NCBI RefSeq assembly: GCF_042683405.1
Contig: NZ_JBHUJS010000003.1
Location: 62,001-126,000 of the forward strand
Direction: 5' to 3'
Source: Telluria sp042683405
GTDB lineage: Bacteria > Pseudomonadota > Gammaproteobacteria > Burkholderiales > Burkholderiaceae_D
DNA length: 64,000 bases
Part shown: positions 31,846 to 40,509 of the stretch, piece by piece
Layout: every line of letters starts with the position of its first letter
Numbering within the stretch: position 1 is the first letter of the stretch
The notes under the pieces: generated by a model
Databases searched by the model: none
What the model was told of the DNA's origin: nothing
The model's input: the letters and a program-made list of their open reading frames with translations, nothing else
Made by a program: the position numbers and the translations under genes

Positions 31846-32517
31846 TCACTTCCCTGCACACCACGCAAGAAAAAGGCTCGGCCGTTCAAATTGCACCACT
31901 GTGTATGCGTCATCCGAAATCTTTTGGGCAGAAATCGCCGAGCAAAAAGCCTCAAAATCCTCGCGCCAACGCGACGCTTCGCTGAAGGAATGGACCAACA
32001 TCATCGCGGTGGAGGCGTGGAACTGGCGGGCGGTCAGAATTGCCGACGCAGTCCTATGCATGAGCTGATATCGCACTGCCGGGTCCGGGGCCTGTCCCCC
32101 GAATAGCAGCGACACGAGAAAGTCGATGCGTTCCATCTGGCCTGTTGTTGCGTTGGCCATTTTCTCGCGAACAGTTGGCCCAAACGGCTCATCGACCTTC
32201 GCCTCGACTGCGATGACCACCAGCCCTAGCGCATTTCGCGTAATTGCCAGCACATCGGTACACGAGCAACGCTCACCGCCGGGTAGTTTCGTTTGCCATT
32301 CGGGAAATGCCGCTAAGAGCTCGAGGTTCGCCAACGATGGATCGCCGCTTGCTGTGAGCACGCCCGAGACCTCGGGCGGCAGGTGGAATCCGCCTCGAGA
32401 ATCCCATCGTTCGGCGGCCATCATCGCGGAATAACCCGGCTTCCAGTGGAGCTCAGGCTTTGCCAGGAATCGCTTCCAATCGTCGGGACCTTGCGTGGGT
32501 ATGAAAATCCGTTTCAT
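31846..32517 (-). CDS. Uncharacterised protein (DUF6946-like)
   Basis: A 223-residue soluble protein. It opens with MKRIFIPTQGPDDWKRFLAK and carries the block GGERCSCTDVLAITRNALGL followed by VVIAVEAKVDEPFGPTV, as I recall for an uncharacterised family (DUF6946). The order Asp, about 15 residues, then a hydrophobic strand ending in E-A-K resembles a PD-(D/E)XK nuclease core, but this is only a pattern. The local DNA is less GC-rich than the flagellar genes. With its two neighbours it separates flhA from flhB. No signal peptide or membrane segment is seen. Confidence 0.7.
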   Translation of the reverse strand: MKRIFIPTQGPDDWKRFLAKPELHWKPGYSAMMAAERWDSRGGFHLPPEVSGVLTASGDPSLANLELLAAFPEWQTKLPGGERCSCTDVLAITRNALGLVVIAVEAKVDEPFGPTVREKMANATTGQMERIDFLVSLLFGGQAPDPAVRYQLMHRTASAILTARQFHASTAMMLVHSFSEASRWREDFEAFCSAISAQKISDDAYTVVQFERPSLFLAWCAGK

Positions 32518-32581
32518 GGACAGAGCATAGTCCTGGCACGGACGAGGACGGCGCTAGATTGAGCCCACCCCGCAAAAAGCT

Positions 32582-32611
32582 GGGGAGGGTCCCTTGCAAG
32601 GACAGTCCCCC
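32582..32611. repeat. Imperfect GGGGAC-type palindrome pair
   Basis: GGGGAGGGTCCC at 32582-32593 and AGGACAGTCCCCC at 32599-32611: two degenerate members of the second hairpin family between two convergent-spaced minus-strand genes, just after the stop of the small membrane protein gene. Confidence 0.55.
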
Positions 32612-32615
32612 GCGC

Positions 32616-33032
32616 CTAGCGGAGCGCCGCCACTCCGAAGGCGCCAGCCGCCACCAGCCCTGCGGTCCACACGACGATCCCCGCACCCAGCAGCGCCAGC
32701 GATCGCGCCCGCGGTAGTCCGATCGCTCCAGCGAGTCCCGCTGCGATCGTCGGCCCCAGCAGCCCAGGTCCCAGCAGGCCGATTGCCCACGGGCCCTTTG
32801 CGATAAGCCATTTGGACACCCGGCCCTCCTCCGTCTTTTCCTTCGAGCGCCAGAACATCAGGCGGCGAAGCCCGTTCCCCAGGTAGATCGCCGCGACGGC
32901 GCCAGCGAACGCGCCCGTCATCGTCGCAACCGCCAGCAAGACAGGATGCAGCTTCAGGTGGAAACCCAGTGGGATGGCCGCCCACATTTCAATGATCGCC
33001 AATGCGAACACGCCAAGGAAACTCTCAATCAT
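32616..33032 (-). CDS. Small multidrug export-like membrane protein
   Basis: A 138-residue membrane protein with about four hydrophobic segments. The N-terminal IEMWAAIPLGFHLKLHPVLL resembles the E-x-R/W-x-A-IPLG motif of the putative small multidrug export family (Sm_multidrug_ex). A charged loop (RSKEKTEEGRVSKW) divides the protein. Substrate and direction are unknown, and the family name rests on weak evidence. The divergent or neighbouring TetR-type gene 60 bp upstream on the same strand may regulate it. Confidence 0.72.
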   Translation of the reverse strand: MIESFLGVFALAIIEMWAAIPLGFHLKLHPVLLAVATMTGAFAGAVAAIYLGNGLRRLMFWRSKEKTEEGRVSKWLIAKGPWAIGLLGPGLLGPTIAAGLAGAIGLPRARSLALLGAGIVVWTAGLVAAGAFGVAALR

Positions 33033-33092
33033 GTTTTTTCTTCTATCAGGTCTGGTGTGGATCGGGTACTGCGGCCGGCGCCATACGCCGCG

Positions 33093-33731
33093 TTAATGCC
33101 GCGTGAGATACAGGACGAAGCTGTCAGTCAGGCTTCGTGCGAGTTCCTCCTCTGAAAATGCTGGCGCCAGGTGCCAGATGGATCGGTCGTCCAGCGCGTA
33201 CACCTCGACGGCACAGGCGGCCTGGAGCACGGCGAAGCGCAGCGCCGTTTCCGGCTGCGCATGGCGGATCTCCTCCCGGTGCGCGAGCAGGATGCGGATC
33301 AGGCAGTCGAGGTTCTGCCCCAGTATGGCGCGCGCCTTGCTGACGAATTCCTGGTCCGAGTCCGTCTCGATGAAGCGCGAAAGCGAACGCATGAACAGCG
33401 GATGGCTGCGGTATTGCTGGAACATCAGCGCGATGACCTTGGCGACGGAGTCGGCCAGGTGATCGCCGAGGATGTGCTGGGCGAGCAAGGCTTCATTGTT
33501 CTGGTTGCTGCGCGACAGGGCGTGGAGGAACGCAGCCCGGATCAACGCTTCCTTATCGACGAAGCGGCGGTAGACATTCGCGGGCGCCATGCCGGCATCC
33601 TTGGCGATGCGTGGAATCAGCGCGCCTTCCAGCCCCGCCTGGTTGAGAATGCCGATAGTGGCGTTCAGCAGGCGTTCGACGGTGGCGCGGCTGCGCTCCT
33701 GGCGCGGTTCCAGTGTTGTGGGATTGCTCAT
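33093..33731 (-). CDS. TetR-family transcriptional regulator
   Basis: A 212-residue TetR/AcrR-type repressor. The N-terminal helix-turn-helix is seen (TVERLLNATIGILNQAGLEG, IPRIAKDAGMAPANVYRRFV, DKEALIRAAF). The C-terminal ligand and dimer domain is divergent. I chose the ATG at 33731 (MSNPTTLEPRQERSRATVER); a start nine codons upstream is possible. It probably controls itself and the membrane protein gene directly downstream on the same strand. Confidence 0.85.
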   Translation of the reverse strand: MSNPTTLEPRQERSRATVERLLNATIGILNQAGLEGALIPRIAKDAGMAPANVYRRFVDKEALIRAAFLHALSRSNQNNEALLAQHILGDHLADSVAKVIALMFQQYRSHPLFMRSLSRFIETDSDQEFVSKARAILGQNLDCLIRILLAHREEIRHAQPETALRFAVLQAACAVEVYALDDRSIWHLAPAFSEEELARSLTDSFVLYLTRH

Positions 33732-33837
33732 GCGCCCAGTGTAATAGAGCTGCCGCAAAATGTAAACGTGAATTCACGTTCACACCTTGCAAGCGGCTCT
33801 AACCGCACGCCTCCATGCTGAGTCAGCTAGGGGTCCG

Positions 33838-33882
33838 AAATGGGGACAGACCCCATTTCGAAAATGGGGTCTGTCCCCATTT
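33838..33882. repeat. REPIN-like hairpin pair after flhB
   Basis: Copies at 33838-33858 (ACAGA) and 33862-33882 (TCTGT), period 24 bp, with an extra half-copy (TTCCCCATTCGG) after it. It lies immediately past the flhB stop codon and upstream of the tetR gene, so it may separate the two transcripts. Confidence 0.97.
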
Positions 33883-33896
33883 CTTCCCCATTCGGG

Positions 33897-35054
33897 TTAC
33901 TGAGGCGGTTTTTGGGAGGCGGGGTTGTGCGGGTCGAGCTCGGGCGGGACCTGCAGCCTGGTCGGGCGGTCCGGGTAGTGGCCGCCAGCTTTGGCATAGT
34001 TGCGCAGCTGGAAGACGTAGGCCAGCACTTCGGCCACGGCCGCGTACAGCGCTTCCGGGATCTCGTCGCCGATTTCGGTGTGCTTGTGCAGCGCACGCGC
34101 CAGCGGCGGCGCTTCCAGCATCGCGACCTTGTGCTCCTTGGCGATCTCGCGGATCCTGGCCGCCACTTCGTCGGTGCCCTTGGCAACGACGCGCGGCGCG
34201 CCCTTCTGCCCGTCCGCGTACTTCAGCGCCACCGCGAAGTGGGTCGGGTTGGTGACCACCACGTCGGCCGTCGGCACGTCGGCCATCATGCGGCGCTGCG
34301 CCATCTCGCGCTGCATCTGGCGGATCTTGCCCTTGATCTGCGGGTTGCCGTCCGATTCCTTCGATTCCTGGATCACTTCCTGGCGCGTCATCTTCAGCTT
34401 GTCGGCGTAGTGCCACATCTGGTACGGCGCGTCGATCGCGGCGATAAAGCCCAGCCCGCCCACGATGAAGATGAAGCCCCACGCCAGCATGTCGATCATG
34501 TGCAGGCTGCCCGCCTCGAGCGTTTCCAGCGCGAGGCCGAACACGGCGTCCTTCTGGCTCATCACGACGGTATAGGTGACGGCGCCCACGACGAGCGTCT
34601 TGGCGATCGCCTTGAGCAGCTCGACCAGCGCGTTCTTGGAAAACATGTTGCCGATGCCCTTGATCGGGTTCAGCTTGCCGAAATTGGGCATGAAGGCCTT
34701 GGAGCTGAACAGCCAGCCGCCGATCAGCAGCGGCGAGGCCAGGGCGACCAGCATGATGATGCCGGCCAGCGGCAGGCAGGCGAGCAGGACCGAGCCCACG
34801 TCGACGGCGACGCGCTCGATCAGGACGTCCGGGTTGTAGATCTGCTCGCGCGTGAGCGCCAGGCCCGAGACCGTGGTGGACTTGAGTTTTTCCGCCAGCG
34901 CGCCGCCCGTGAACCACAGGCCGACGCCGGAGACCATCAATACTGCAAAGGTTGCCAGTTCCCGCGACCGGGGCACGTCGCCTTCTTCACGCGCTTGCTC
35001 CAGTCGCTTGGGTGACGCCGGTTCTGTTTTTTCTGCGTCGCTGTCTTCTGCCAT
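33897..35054 (-). CDS. flhB: Flagellar biosynthesis protein FlhB
   Basis: Export-gate switch protein of 385 residues. The N-terminal charged segment (AEDSDAEKTEPASPKRLEQA) is typical, followed by four membrane helices. The cytosolic domain carries the autocleavage motif NPTH in VVVTNPTHFAVALKYADG (about residue 265). The C-terminal tail is Pro-rich. AGGAG lies upstream of the ATG. It cooperates with FliK in switching export from hook to filament proteins. Three unrelated genes and a repeat pair separate it from flhA. Confidence 0.97.
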   Translation of the reverse strand: MAEDSDAEKTEPASPKRLEQAREEGDVPRSRELATFAVLMVSGVGLWFTGGALAEKLKSTTVSGLALTREQIYNPDVLIERVAVDVGSVLLACLPLAGIIMLVALASPLLIGGWLFSSKAFMPNFGKLNPIKGIGNMFSKNALVELLKAIAKTLVVGAVTYTVVMSQKDAVFGLALETLEAGSLHMIDMLAWGFIFIVGGLGFIAAIDAPYQMWHYADKLKMTRQEVIQESKESDGNPQIKGKIRQMQREMAQRRMMADVPTADVVVTNPTHFAVALKYADGQKGAPRVVAKGTDEVAARIREIAKEHKVAMLEAPPLARALHKHTEIGDEIPEALYAAVAEVLAYVFQLRNYAKAGGHYPDRPTRLQVPPELDPHNPASQKPPQ

Positions 35055-35447
35055 GCCGCACTCCTGTTGTGACAGCCAGCATTATTCCGGATGTTGCCCC
35101 ACGGCGATAGCGCAAACAGCAGCCGTTTTCCGCGCCTGCTCCAGGTGAGACTCTCCCTGCCAGCGGCAGTTCCTCTCCCCCCGCAAATCTCACCGATTCC
35201 CGCAAACCTGTGACGCACTCATCCCAACATTTAAAACCCGTTGTAAAGATGCATACATCCTTATAAAAAAGTTTATCTTCGTTGCAAGTAAATATATTTT
35301 CGCGGTACTCTCCTGTCACCAATTGTGCAATGGAAACCGGTAACTGGTATGCAGTCCTCGTTCTGCCAACCGCCGTCACCTGCGCGCGAGGCACATAACG
35401 ATAACTAAGCCGCGCAGCACGCCTGTAGCGGCAATGCGGAGATACAG
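35055..35447. other. 393-bp intergenic region upstream of flhB
   Basis: This divergent region between flhB and the plus-strand membrane protein gene holds no convincing gene. An AT-rich patch at about 35240-35300 (TTGTAA ... TATAAA, 15-base spacing, plus strand) could be a promoter for the downstream plus-strand gene. I looked for a c-di-GMP riboswitch and a FliA site and did not find either. Confidence 0.5.
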
Positions 35448-36341
35448 ATGGAAAACGCTGCACAGAGGCCAAACGGTCTCGGCTTTACTATTGGTATTGT
35501 CCTGTTGGCCGCGGTCGCGGTCACGCTGGTCGCCAACGGCGCACCGGCCCCTGCGCTGAGCGCGTGGATCATCCTGTCTGAAATCACCTACCTGATCTGG
35601 GCCGCCTGGGGCGAGAGTCCGCACCGTGGCGACGCCGCCGCCTTCGCCGTCAAGATGAACGTGCAAGCGGGCATCCGGGTCATGTTCCTGCTGGTGCTGG
35701 CAATGATGGGGCTGCTGGCGACATCGCTTCTACCGGGCGTGTCCGCGGCGGACATCATCGGCGCGCTGGATCCGAACGGAGACCTGGCAGGCGGCGGCGT
35801 CGTGCTGATCAAGCTGGCCATTGCTGCCTCGATCGCCTTGGCAGCGGTCCGGCTGCAACGCGCGCGCCAGCGTGGAATGAGCTTCAGAAGCCTGGCCGAT
35901 GGCAGCTACTGCAAGCATTCGGTGCGCATACAGGGCACCCTCACCGAGGTGAGCGATGCGCTCGACGAACGCCTGGCCTTCCTGGCACTGCCGGACGCGC
36001 CACGCTTCGGCGGTCTGCTGCTCGCCTCGCGGGTGCGGGTGCTGCGCACTGAGGAAGACGGGCGGCCGATCGCACGCCTTTACTTCAGCAACTTCCCGGT
36101 GCGTGCGACGATCTCGCTGCGGCAGATCGACCAGCGGCATACGGACCTGCGCGTGTGGTTCCGCGTGCGCGGGGGCTACCTGCTGAGTGAGCTGTTCCCA
36201 AATCCGCTCAACGTGACGGCGCTGCAGGAGTTCCTCGACGACGCTGTTGTCGAGCCGATTAAAAACAGGCAGGAGCAGTTGGCTCCGCTGCCGGGATCGC
36301 CCCGTCCAACGAGCGACATGCACATCCCTGCGGCTGCCTGA
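35448..36341 (+). CDS. Hypothetical multi-pass membrane protein
   Basis: A 297-residue protein that I do not recognise. The N-terminal half has about four hydrophobic segments (GFTIGIVLLAAVAVTLVANG; WIILSEITYLIWAAW; GIRVMFLLVLAMMGLLATSL; VVLIKLAIAASIALAAV). The C-terminal half (from about residue 150) is soluble, with RIQGTLTEVSDALDERLAFL and ARLYFSNFPVRATISLRQID. No catalytic motif is evident. It is on the plus strand, alone between flhB and a minus-strand hypothetical gene. Confidence 0.75.
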   Translation: MENAAQRPNGLGFTIGIVLLAAVAVTLVANGAPAPALSAWIILSEITYLIWAAWGESPHRGDAAAFAVKMNVQAGIRVMFLLVLAMMGLLATSLLPGVSAADIIGALDPNGDLAGGGVVLIKLAIAASIALAAVRLQRARQRGMSFRSLADGSYCKHSVRIQGTLTEVSDALDERLAFLALPDAPRFGGLLLASRVRVLRTEEDGRPIARLYFSNFPVRATISLRQIDQRHTDLRVWFRVRGGYLLSELFPNPLNVTALQEFLDDAVVEPIKNRQEQLAPLPGSPRPTSDMHIPAAA

Positions 36342-36550
36342 AGCTTCCTACGCTTAGGTAGAGCATTCGCGGCGCCAGCGCCGTGTTGGAACAAGGCGCT
36401 TTCCGCCTGGGCTGCTTGAAGAATGACCACCAATTGTCAGGCTGGTCTAATTTCGGCTGCCGGCGTTGACGCCTGAGATGTAGCCGTTGAGAGCAATGTG
36501 GGCCAATCCGCGCCGCCCAGGTTGCCTTGCGAAGAGAATCAGGCGCTAGC

Positions 36551-37015
36551 TCATGCGTTTAGCGCACACACCAGTACACCCCGCCGCGAAGCTGGATTGT
36601 TCACGAATTCGCACCACTCCTCGAATTCGGCGATTGAACCGATGACGCGATTCGCGCCAGGCGCCATAGCAGCAACAGACAAGCCGGCATCCAGCAGAAG
36701 GCCCACGGCGAAATTCATCCGCAGTTTCCATTCCCCGGCTTGCTGCTCACTTGCGCTGCACAGCGCCGCCTCACTGATGACAACGCCGATCGGCTCCCAC
36801 AGCAGTAACGCAGTCTCGTCCACCGGCACCAGCGGCCACCCATCTGGCTGCCCCAGGCTGTGCGACCAGTTCGACATTTCCCCGTGGCGGACATGCAGTC
36901 CGATCTGAAGGAATTCAGAGAATGCAGCCTGCAGAGCAGCCTGCTTTTGCTGGTCGATCGGAGCCGCATTGGACAACGCCCGCAACCTGATCCAGACGTC
37001 TGGTGGATTCCACAT
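36551..37015 (-). CDS. Hypothetical protein
   Basis: A 154-residue soluble protein of unknown family. It is Trp-rich at its N-terminus (MWNPPDVWIRLRALSNAAP) and carries LGQPDGWPLVPVDETALLLW in the middle. The start chosen is ATG at 37015, which has GAGTGAG about 8 bases upstream; a GTG four codons earlier is possible. No signal peptide or membrane segment is seen. It resembles small immunity-type or barrier-type hypothetical proteins only in size and acidity, so no function is proposed. Confidence 0.6.
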   Translation of the reverse strand: MWNPPDVWIRLRALSNAAPIDQQKQAALQAAFSEFLQIGLHVRHGEMSNWSHSLGQPDGWPLVPVDETALLLWEPIGVVISEAALCSASEQQAGEWKLRMNFAVGLLLDAGLSVAAMAPGANRVIGSIAEFEEWCEFVNNPASRRGVLVCALNA

Positions 37016-37087
37016 TTCAAATCTCACTCAAGAATAAAATAGTAACCGTTCTAAATTTCCGCACAATGTCACAACAGCGTCGGCGAT

Positions 37088-37119
37088 AAAAAAACCGCAG
37101 CCTCGGCTGCGGTTTTTTT
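37088..37119 (-). terminator. Rho-independent terminator (bidirectional)
   Basis: A perfect hairpin, CCGCAGCC, 2-base loop, GGCTGCGG, flanked by seven A on the left and seven T on the right. It is oriented to end the lipoprotein gene at 37140 on the minus strand, and could also act in the other direction. Confidence 0.92.
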
Positions 37120-37139
37120 GCACTGCTACCAGCGAGCGA

Positions 37140-37883
37140 TTAGCCGCCGCTGCCGCCGGTGCCACCGGTAACAGGGTTGTTTTTAGCGTTGTCGATAACA
37201 CGCTGGATCACTTCAGCAGCAACTTGGCCGCCAGGGGTGACAACGTTCTTCGTCTTCAGGATTTCCAGCACCTGGTCCAGTGCGTTACCTGGATTGGTTG
37301 CGTCCTTCGGGATCAGCGTGCCGGTAAGGAAGTCCGCCGGCACGGTCACGCCAGGGCCCGCTGCGGTTTGCACCACCTTGATCACTTCAGTCACGGTTGC
37401 CGACATCATGGTCGGGTTGGTGACGATGGTCTTGACGTTAGCGCTCTGTGCCAGCTGAGTTGGCGTTGCGGTCGCGCCGGCGCCCGACGAAACAGCGATG
37501 TACTGAACCAGCATTTCCGACAGCGGAGTCACGTTGGCCTTGGCGCCATCACCTGCTGCGATCGAACGCAGGGTCAGGTTGCCCTTGGTGACCGCGATAA
37601 CGCAAGGGCCTTCGCCTGGTACCGGCACCTTAATCGTGTAAGAACCTTTCGAATCGGTGGTTGCGGTACCGGAACCGACCTTGCAGGCCACGGTGACGTT
37701 GCCGTTATCGATCGCAGCGCCGGTTGCAGCGGTGCCGGTCATGGTCATCGCGTAGGTGACGACTGGAGGTGGTTTGACTGGTGCAGGCGAATCATCGCCG
37801 CCGCCGCATGCTGCCAGGGTGGTAGCCATACCGGCCATCAGCACCAGTTTGAAGGCTGCGCTAAATTTAAAGCTCTTGTTCAT
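37140..37883 (-). CDS. Putative lipoprotein with Ig-like N-terminal part
   Basis: A 247-residue exported lipoprotein. The signal peptide ends in a lipobox (GMATTLAACGGGDD, Cys about residue 26). A Gly/Pro linker is followed by a segment resembling a carboxypeptidase-regulatory or Ig-like fold (GTAATGAAIDNGNVTVACKV, DSKGSYTIKVPVPGEGPCVI). The rest is helical and the C-terminus is Gly-rich (TGGTGGSGG). AAAGGACG lies upstream of the ATG. A strong terminator follows. Its function is unknown; it stands just beyond the end of the polysaccharide locus. Confidence 0.8.
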   Translation of the reverse strand: MNKSFKFSAAFKLVLMAGMATTLAACGGGDDSPAPVKPPPVVTYAMTMTGTAATGAAIDNGNVTVACKVGSGTATTDSKGSYTIKVPVPGEGPCVIAVTKGNLTLRSIAAGDGAKANVTPLSEMLVQYIAVSSGAGATATPTQLAQSANVKTIVTNPTMMSATVTEVIKVVQTAAGPGVTVPADFLTGTLIPKDATNPGNALDQVLEILKTKNVVTPGGQVAAEVIQRVIDNAKNNPVTGGTGGSGG

Positions 37884-38161
37884 CAAATACGTCCTTTTCA
37901 GTTGTTTTTACTAGTTTTGCAGTGATTTCTTGTGCGCGCTGCACTCCGGCCGCAGAGCCGGTATTCAAACAAATGCGTGGTGGCCCGCCAGTTTCTTCAG
38001 CTCCGACACTATATACCAGTGCTTTACCGAGAACAACTCCTAAAAGTCGATAACGATGCCTAAGTGGTTGATAACTAACACCAAAACTCACGCAAATCCA
38101 CCATTCCCCGTTATCCGATCCGATCTGCAGCCAAATGGCGGGGTTATTATTAAATTATTCG

Positions 38162-40366
38162 TTAATTCATCAGACCGGTGTATTGACGGAATGCGTTCCG
38201 CATTCTCGGCATTTGGCGGACGATATATTCCCGGCCAATTCGGCCCTGATTGAAGAACATCGCCCTGGCGCTGTACGCCATCGGGAATTCCTCGACCACG
38301 CCCATGTTGATGCAGTTGCACTCGCCGCTGCTCGCCAGCTTGGTTTCCACCCGCGCCATATAACTGCCGGACCCTTCGATGTGGGTCCAACCCGGCTTCA
38401 TGCCCTTGCGCGGGGTCAGCGGAATCGCCAGGCCAAAACCGACTCGTGTTTCGATCTCGCTCTTCTTCACATAGGCCTGCGCCTGCACATCGCCAAACCA
38501 GCGGCTCACTTGCAGGAACGGCCCCTGGTCTTCGCCGCGGTAGCGTTGGTAGCCAGCTTCCACAGTGGCGTTGAGTGGAGCGTAGTTCCACATATATGAG
38601 ACGGCGCCGGTCTCGATGTGATCCGTGCGGTAGCGGAATTCCTCGCGCAAGTGGGTGTACTGCACGCGCACCTGGTCATCCGTGCCGGGCACGAACCAGG
38701 TAGTCTCGTTCTGTACGCCCTTGAGATCGTAGAGGTACTTGCCGGCGGAGGTGACGTTGACGATATTGTCCGTCAGCCAGACAGCCTGGCTGAGGATCGC
38801 AGTGCGCAACCCGTTGCGCTGCTGCGCCCAGCCGAGGAAGCCGTGCGCCACGTCGTCCGATTCATGCACAGTCTCCAGGTAGCTGGTCGATAGTTCAGCG
38901 CCCTTCCATACCGGCACGTAAGCCTGGATGTTGGCGGCGAGGCTGTAGTCGAGCAAGCCCTTCTCGGTTCCGACAAAGTGAACCGTGCGTGGCTCGACGC
39001 GAATGCGCGAGTAACCGCGCGGCCCCTCGTCCGTATCCAGCCACTGCACGCCCCAGCCGCCATCCGGACGGAACTGGAACGACAGCGCCGACTGCGCCTC
39101 GCGCCACTGGCCGTCTTCAAGGAAGCGGCGGTAGCTCGTCTTTTCGACCGTGGTCTTGTACAGTTGCAGGCCGGCCTTCTTGGTGACCACCGACACGTAG
39201 CGGATCTCTTCAGGCGCAAGTGCCACGCCAGCGCCAAGCGCTATGCCAACGGCGTCGACTTCATTTTGGTTGTAACGGTGGTTCTCGTACTCGACCACCA
39301 TTTCGGCGCCGCGTTTGCCGACGCGCACGCGTTCGAGACCGGAATTGACCAGCTCTTCCCAAATGCGCGCCATGGCGTCACCAGCGAGCATGCGCGGCGT
39401 ATCAGCGGCAGCTACAGCAGGAGCCGCCGTAGCGTAGTTCGAAGCAAAGGCTGCGGTAGCGCTGCTATCGGCACGCGCCGTGGCGGACGCCGGTGGCGTC
39501 GACTGTGCCGGGGCGGCAACTTGTGCAACCCGGTGTGCGGGATAGGCTGCAGCCACTGCCGCGGCTGGCGCAGTGGAACGCGCAGGCACATCCCAGATAC
39601 GGCCATTCTCACCGACCGGAATCACAAGGTTAATGCCAAACGCCGAACGATCGTACGGTTTGCCCGCGGGAGTATTCGTTTTGAACGCGCGCTGCGCGGT
39701 CGCAACAATACTCGAGTTGGCCAAGAACGGAATAGTCCGGCTCTCATACCGCACCCCCAAGTTATTGGCGGAACCATTACGTTCCAAGATGACCGACGCG
39801 CCAGTCCTCCAGAGAGGCAGCTCTGCACTGGCAAAGTAATTGCCGAGATAGTCTTCCCCTCTGGACGCCCCGATGATCCAGCGCACGGGACCATAGCTAT
39901 CGCTCATTGAAACATATTTCGACTTGAAAAAGGAAGCGCCGCCACTCAGGTCATTGACGCCAACTGCAATATTCGGCTGCCATGCAACAAACCGTGGCAG
40001 CATGAACTTGACGTTGGCAGAGAGATCGCGAATTCCAAGCGTTCCATTCGGACGCGGCATCTCAGCCAATCGCGCCGAGATCTCGAGATGCGGCATCAAG
40101 CCCAGTACAAACTGGTAGTTTTTTGCGCCGCGGAACCGAGTGAACCCAGCACCGAGATGATTGTTGTAGCCGAACGCTAATACACCGTCGGCGATAGTGC
40201 GCCCATTCGGCAGGTTCAGCGTGCCTGATGGGCCAGTCGTCGCTAACGACGGAACGGACAGGGAAGGCGTCGACCAGTAGCGCGCTATTTCCTGCGCAAA
40301 GGCAGCGTCAGAAAGAAGAAACGGAGAGGCGAGCGCGACAAAGTAGAAGAAACGTGACTTTTTCAA
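38162..40366 (-). CDS. YjbH-family outer-membrane exopolysaccharide protein
   Basis: A 734-residue exported protein of the YjbH family, predicted to form an outer-membrane beta-barrel linked to exopolysaccharide production. The signal peptide (FFYFVALASPFLLSDAAFA) is clear. The N-terminal region shows YjbH features (ATTGPSGTLNLPNGRTIADG, VLAFGYNNHLGAGFTRFRG), and the C-terminal half is rich in alternating aromatic/Gly beta-strands. Length is close to E. coli YjbH. It is the last gene of the minus-strand polysaccharide locus, 143 bp after the WecA-like transferase gene. Confidence 0.88.
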   Translation of the reverse strand: MKKSRFFYFVALASPFLLSDAAFAQEIARYWSTPSLSVPSLATTGPSGTLNLPNGRTIADGVLAFGYNNHLGAGFTRFRGAKNYQFVLGLMPHLEISARLAEMPRPNGTLGIRDLSANVKFMLPRFVAWQPNIAVGVNDLSGGASFFKSKYVSMSDSYGPVRWIIGASRGEDYLGNYFASAELPLWRTGASVILERNGSANNLGVRYESRTIPFLANSSIVATAQRAFKTNTPAGKPYDRSAFGINLVIPVGENGRIWDVPARSTAPAAAVAAAYPAHRVAQVAAPAQSTPPASATARADSSATAAFASNYATAAPAVAAADTPRMLAGDAMARIWEELVNSGLERVRVGKRGAEMVVEYENHRYNQNEVDAVGIALGAGVALAPEEIRYVSVVTKKAGLQLYKTTVEKTSYRRFLEDGQWREAQSALSFQFRPDGGWGVQWLDTDEGPRGYSRIRVEPRTVHFVGTEKGLLDYSLAANIQAYVPVWKGAELSTSYLETVHESDDVAHGFLGWAQQRNGLRTAILSQAVWLTDNIVNVTSAGKYLYDLKGVQNETTWFVPGTDDQVRVQYTHLREEFRYRTDHIETGAVSYMWNYAPLNATVEAGYQRYRGEDQGPFLQVSRWFGDVQAQAYVKKSEIETRVGFGLAIPLTPRKGMKPGWTHIEGSGSYMARVETKLASSGECNCINMGVVEEFPMAYSARAMFFNQGRIGREYIVRQMPRMRNAFRQYTGLMN

Positions 40367-40509
40367 TTAAACCACTATCAGTTGAAGAGCCGGTAAATAT
40401 CAGCAAGAGCGGATGATACCAGCTAACACATCCGCACCCGGCATCCAACTTGCCAAGAATTAAATTCCTCAGCTATTAATACAAACTCAACACACGCCGG
40501 TGACCGAAC

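Noticed and set aside
35055..35447. c-di-GMP riboswitch upstream of flhB
   Set aside because: No conserved core or tetraloop-receptor pattern could be matched by eye.
36498..36908. Plus-strand open frame of 136 codons
   Set aside because: Antisense to the better-supported minus-strand hypothetical gene; no ribosome site.
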